A stretch of DNA of 34,576 nt, taken from an uncultured Bacteroidota bacterium (GTDB taxonomy: Bacteria > Bacteroidota > Bacteroidia > Chitinophagales > LD1). Under the pieces are notes generated by a model. That model was given only the letters and a program-made list of their open reading frames with translations, made no database searches and had not been told where the DNA came from. The DNA lies in assembly GCA_903861145.1 (NCBI GenBank), contig CAIOTH010000153.1, positions 1-34,576 on the forward strand. The letters are read 5' to 3'. Below, piece after piece: positions 32,420 through 34,576 of the stretch. Position 1 is the first letter of the stretch, and every line of letters starts with the position of its first letter. A program made the position numbers and the translations under genes.

Positions 32420-32827
32420 TTTGCTTTTGAGCGGGCGAGGTGCGCATAAAAAACTACCCAAAACTACCCAAAAGTTCCCATTTGAAATGCGGGAGGAACG
32501 AGAGTGATGGGTTACGGTGCGGGGGCAATTGCAAATGGCCAGTGCTTTTTCCTTCCTACTAAGCTCTACCCAAATCCTGAAGTGGGTATAACGACACTAC
32601 TTGCCGTTCTTTTTTCTTGATAAAAAAGAACCAAAAAATCAAGGCTGCTCAGCTCTTGCCTAAAAAGGCTTCTCCACGCAGGGAAATAAACGAACTCGGC
32701 GCACAGGCTGTCCCTATAGCCAGCTCTAAGGTCTTGAGCCCTTATAGTTTACATTTGGTGAGCCTCATACAGCGTTTTTTTCCTTTTGGCCAAGCATGAA
32801 GCCTTTTCTTAACGGCAATAGCTGAGA
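32420..32827. repeat. Direct repeat copy 1 (~408 bp), with pseudoknot-capable core
   Basis: The last 227 bp (32601-32827) match 33380-33606 with 6 mismatches (about 97% identity); the first ~180 bp are clearly related but diverged. The core holds GTTCTTTTTT (32606-32615) paired with AAAAAAGAAC (32622-32631), and its 6-nt loop CTTGAT can pair with ATCAAG (32638-32643). Confidence 0.88.
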
Positions 32828-33073
32828 GGCCGGATTTAAATCCTCCCAAGTGCAAAGTTTAATTCGAATAAAAATTTGAGCAAGGTATAGCCGTCCCCTA
32901 AAGGGGGAACCAAAGCAAAACAGCCAACTCACCAATCTGGCTGTCGGCATCTTCCTTCTCTTTCAAAAAACCAAGCTGCGCAAGGTAATTTGACATAGAG
33001 GGAAGACCCAATTTGTTAGTTGTTGCCTATATATATTATTTGCCTTTCGGCACAAAACGCTTATAATCATACA

Positions 33074-33105
33074 TTTATAAATAGTGATTTATAAAAAAGT
33101 ATACA
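33074..33105. repeat. AT-rich 32-bp repeat, copy 1
   Basis: Starts TTTATAAATAGTG and ends AAAAGTATACA; 29 of 32 bases match 33166-33197, 92 bp away. Contains the palindrome GTATAC and a TTTATAA pair. Confidence 0.75.
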
Positions 33106-33165
33106 CCTCTAAAAATCATTGTTTTTGGAGCATTTTTGAACGGGCAGTGTATTTAAAATCAGAGG

Positions 33166-33197
33166 TTTATATATAGTAATTTATAGAAAAGTATACA
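33166..33197. repeat. AT-rich 32-bp repeat, copy 2
   Basis: Starts TTTATATATAGTA and ends GAAAAGTATACA, with a further GTATAC just after. It adjoins direct repeat copy 2. Confidence 0.75.
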
Positions 33198-33210
33198 AAA
33201 GTATACAGAT

Positions 33211-33606
33211 TTTTTTGTTTTTGGGCTGGCAAGGTGCGCTTAAAAAACTTTCCAAAACTACCCATTTGAAATGCGGTTTGGTGCGAGAGTGGTGGGTTAA
33301 GGTGCGAGGGGAAATGCAAAGTCCCTTCTGTCTCCTAGTATGGCCTACGCAAATCTTGAGGAGAGCCTAACAATAGCAATTGCCGTTCTTTTTTCTTGAT
33401 AAAAAAGAACCAAAAAATCAAGGCTGCCCAGCTCTTGCCTAAAAAGGCTTCTCCTCGCAGGGAAATAAACGAACTCGGCGCACAGGCTGTCCCTATAGCC
33501 AGCACTAAGGTCTTGAGCCCTTATAGTTTACATTTGGTGAGCCTCATACAGCGTTTTTTTCCTTTTGGCTAAGCACGAAACCTTTTCTTAACGGCAATAG
33601 CTGAGA
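33211..33606. repeat. Direct repeat copy 2 (~396 bp)
   Basis: Partner of 32420-32827. The same core is conserved: stem arms at 33385-33394 and 33401-33410, loop 33395-33400 complementary to 33417-33422. Offset of the near-identical part is 779 bp. Confidence 0.88.
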
Positions 33607-33652
33607 TTAAATACAATCAAGTGAAGCAGCCGAGCACGCCGCCCCTAGGGCA

Positions 33653-33675
33653 CCCCTCCTTAAAAAAAGGAGGGG
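33653..33675. repeat. Perfect 9-bp inverted repeat (CCCCTCCTT/AAGGAGGGG)
   Basis: CCCCTCCTT (33653-33661), loop AAAAA, AAGGAGGGG (33667-33675). No T-run follows. A common style of Bacteroidota intergenic hairpin. Confidence 0.7.
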
Positions 33676-33699
33676 ATAAAATGCAAATGCAAGCAGCGA

Positions 33700-33741
33700 T
33701 AAAAAAACAAAAGGCCGGTTTGCTTTAACAAACCGGCCTTT
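33700..33741 (-). terminator. Rho-independent terminator of the 34530 lipoprotein gene
   Basis: On the minus strand AAAGGCCGGTTTG (33741-33729) pairs perfectly with CAAACCGGCCTTT (33722-33710), loop TTAAAG, then TGTTTTTTT. It lies 22 bp after the stop codon. Confidence 0.93.
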
Positions 33742-33762
33742 GGAATAAATTAAAGTTAAATA

Positions 33763-34530
33763 TTAGTAACGGATGTAAACGGTCATAGCTACAAATTTTT
33801 TGCTACCGGTACCGGCAACACCACCGCTACCCGTTATTGCTGTAGTGGTAACGGTTACCGTAGAGTTACCTGCGCTGCCCGTTGCAGTTACGGTATAACT
33901 AACACCCTGGCTAAGCCCTTTACCATAATTTGCTACTACGCCACTGGCATCGGTAGTTGCCTGAGGGCCATAATTAGTGCCGCCTTGTTTAAACTGAACA
34001 GTATAACCGTTACGGGCAACACCATTAGTATCGGTTACCACAATTTTTACCGGTACGGTATCGCCAGAGCCACCGGCGGCGATTACATGGAAAACCGGGC
34101 CTATAAGGTCAGCATCGTTGGCTAAGGTGCCATAGGCGCGGTTAAAAACCTTGCCGCAAATTAAACCGTTAGCGGTTCCTTCCATAGTTATAGCATTGGC
34201 TACGTTATAATTATTATCAACAACACTAGCCGTTCCCGTTCTGCCGGTACGGCCGGTTACGATGGTACCATTAGATGAATACCATACCGAATCGTTAGCC
34301 TCTGTGGTTTCAGTTCCGGTCCAGTCATCTTTAACATTTGCCTGAACACTGGCTGTAACAAAAGGAACGCGGTGAATGCTGGTATCGTTAATAGTTGAAT
34401 CGGTTTGCACCGTAGGAGGTGGCCCACCGGGATGATGATTACACGAATCGCATGATGAAAAGAAAAGGGTTACTAATAAAACAACTGCTAAACTTAGCAG
34501 CAATTTGGGGGAAATGGTGGTTTTTCTCAT
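33763..34530 (-). CDS. Lipoprotein with Big_1-like domain, unknown
   Basis: The 255-residue product has a signal peptide and lipobox (LFFSSCDSCNHHPGG). A Pro-rich linker is followed by a beta-rich region (VTASVQANVKDDWTGTETTE) with a poorly defined fold. Then comes an Ig-like repeat of the Big_1/invasin style: VPVKIVVTDTNGVARNGYTV … YGPQATTDASGVVANYGKGL … YTVTATGSAGNSTVTVT. The C-terminus (GSKKFVAMTVYIRY) is a short strand. Probably a surface-anchored protein; no ligand or enzyme function is visible. Only 46 bp upstream are in the window and no -7 element is seen there. Confidence 0.78.
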   Translation of the reverse strand: MRKTTISPKLLLSLAVVLLVTLFFSSCDSCNHHPGGPPPTVQTDSTINDTSIHRVPFVTASVQANVKDDWTGTETTEANDSVWYSSNGTIVTGRTGRTGTASVVDNNYNVANAITMEGTANGLICGKVFNRAYGTLANDADLIGPVFHVIAAGGSGDTVPVKIVVTDTNGVARNGYTVQFKQGGTNYGPQATTDASGVVANYGKGLSQGVSYTVTATGSAGNSTVTVTTTAITGSGGVAGTGSKKFVAMTVYIRY

Positions 34531-34576
34531 GGCTTTGTTATTTTTGGCTAATATATAATTGCATTTAATCTATTCA

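Larger units (their letters stand above)
31964..33762. other. 1.8-kb gene-poor region with direct repeats, AT-rich repeats and hairpins
   Basis: No convincing protein or known RNA gene is seen. The single 60-codon frame at 32617-32799 lies inside a direct repeat and has no protein character. The region contains the hairpin at 32058-32097, the ~400-bp direct repeats at 32420-32827 and 33211-33606, the 32-bp repeats at 33074 and 33166 and the hairpin at 33653-33675, each listed separately. A transcript with structured repeats or a mobile-element remnant are both possible. Confidence 0.7.

Noticed and set aside
32617-32799. 60-codon plus-strand frame in the direct repeat
   Set aside because: Low-complexity start, no ribosome site, broken by changes between copies; the repeat is better explained as non-coding.

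Overview
The window comes from a Bacteroidota chromosome, probably a Chitinophagales or Sphingobacteriales member. The evidence is internal: many lipoproteins with the 'SCKK' lipobox style, two type IX secretion (T9SS)-type C-terminal domains (a gliding-motility CHU_C tail and a type A sorting tail), a six-domain ribosomal protein S1, a Porin_10-like outer-membrane protein, and TAnnTTTG-type -7 promoter elements. No species can be named from the sequence alone.

Layout. 1-2409 (+): the 3' part of a purine nucleoside phosphorylase, then a putative porin. 2426-10324 (-): a block of surface proteins made of a 1211-residue repeat protein with a CHU_C tail, followed by five genes encoding two DUF1549/DUF4214-like lipoproteins, an alkaline-phosphatase-superfamily (DUF1501/sulfatase-like) protein, a cytochrome-c-like lipoprotein (CX4CH plus Met-Pro) and a small lipoprotein. 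10415-12488 (-): rpsA with its terminator and a -7 element. 12631-13682 (-): a toxin-antitoxin pair with a PH-like membrane protein behind it. 13750-14974 (+): a lipoprotein and a DUF4240 protein. 15028-16748 (-): an ABC exporter ATPase and permease. 16863-19685 (-): a secreted C10 (streptopain-like) cysteine protease with PKD domains and a T9SS tail. 20116-23373 (+): an acidic disordered protein and a five-PAS histidine kinase broken by an in-frame TAG. 23381-24706 (-): a DbpA-like RNA helicase. 24867-25434 (-): two tiny proteins. 25667-30111 (-): three secreted hydrolases (PhoD-like, PI-PLC-like, lipase-like). 30392-31350: three tiny secreted proteins rich in His or Cys, one of them a 57-codon gene. 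31529-31963 (+): a small membrane protein. 31964-33762: 1.8 kb with no convincing gene, dominated by two ~400-bp direct repeats, AT-rich repeats and hairpins. 33763-34530 (-): a lipoprotein.

How the parts fit. Most genes act at or beyond the cell envelope: adhesion, secreted proteolysis, phosphodiester and lipid hydrolysis, and metal-binding peptides. The 2426-6596 operon looks like a split, lipoprotein-anchored relative of the planctomycete PSCyt1/DUF1549/DUF1501 module and is the best candidate here for an undescribed system. Two regulatory patterns also stand out. A two-box motif with exactly conserved spacing lies upstream of two unrelated small genes (19863 and 30257), each followed by a strong hairpin. 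Three genes have a -7 element ending only 4 nt before the ATG, which suggests leaderless mRNAs.
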